A stretch of 64,000 nucleotides of DNA from Nostoc sp. CHAB 5844 (GTDB lineage: Bacteria; Cyanobacteriota; Cyanobacteriia; Cyanobacteriales; Nostocaceae). The stretch is taken from NCBI RefSeq assembly GCF_020829595.1, contig NZ_JAIVFW010000016.1, forward strand, positions 60,646 to 124,645, in the 5' to 3' direction. Below the pieces are notes generated by a model. The model was not told the DNA's origin, did not search any database, and worked only from the letters and a program-made list of their open reading frames with translations. Positions 64,000 through 64,000 of this stretch are shown in pieces. How positions within the stretch are numbered: the first letter of the stretch is position 1; each line of letters opens with the position of its first letter. The position numbers and the translations under genes were made by a program.

Positions 64000-64000
64000 A

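Overview
This window looks like chromosomal DNA of a filamentous, heterocyst-type (Nostoc/Calothrix/Anabaena-like) cyanobacterium. The evidence is the many HIP1 octamers (GCGATCGC), the heptamer and octamer tandem repeats and dispersed palindromes between genes, and cyanobacterial genes: cytochrome c6, a group 2 sigma factor, a knotless phytochrome, a short KdpD, a DUF928/CHASE2 pair and an apocarotenoid oxygenase. No rRNA, tRNA, CRISPR array or complete insertion sequence was seen.

Layout. 1-2.1 kb: a type II restriction-modification module (partial XRE controller, putative nuclease, convergent cytosine-5 methyltransferase with an 18-bp palindrome just upstream of its start). 2.1-5.9 kb: housekeeping genes (aat, rpsN, nth, rseP) with a small inverted-repeat element abutting a truncated Uma2 gene. 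6-7.5 kb: toxin-antitoxin cluster (VapBC, a lone antitoxin, YefM-YoeB). 7.5-20.6 kb: serS, a MocA/XdhC pair, glutamate dehydrogenase, carotenoid oxygenase, folate/biopterin transporter, CHASE2 nucleotidyl cyclase with DUF928 partner, and a Gfo/Idh/MocA oxidoreductase. 20.7-26.1 kb: NADAR protein, a phytochrome-class histidine kinase, a 6S-like structured RNA candidate, and a protein with a TIR-like end. 26.1-32.8 kb: glutathionyl-hydroquinone reductase-like protein, a LpxB-related/ABC exporter pair, SprT-like protein. 32.8-39.8 kb: a Kdp potassium ATPase operon (kdpA, kdpB, small subunit, kdpC, truncated kdpD) split by an opposite-strand PD-(D/E)XK-like gene. 40-48.4 kb: FAD monooxygenase, priA with a repeat-derived insertion, a SigC-like sigma factor, GNAT, petJ, TPR protein.

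48.4-60.4 kb is the most notable region. A nine-gene minus-strand operon has every hallmark of a lasso peptide cluster: PqqD-like recognition protein (B1), transglutaminase-like leader peptidase (B2), asparagine-synthetase-like macrolactam cyclase (C), two precursors with the YxxP...G.....T leader, and an ABC exporter (D). It also carries an HPr-kinase-like protein, a JmjC/cupin oxygenase and a membrane protein. Both predicted cores place Asp at position 8 but are 46 and 59 residues long, far beyond known lasso peptides. Divergent from it are a double-glycine-leader peptide whose 46-residue core is 74% Gly/Tyr/Phe, closed by its own terminator, then a TonB-dependent receptor. Together they suggest an envelope-directed peptide production and uptake locus; this is inference.

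60.4-64 kb: MoaD, a trypsin-like protease with PDZ, a DUF937 protein with an EF-hand-like loop, and a YpfJ-type zinc metallopeptidase.
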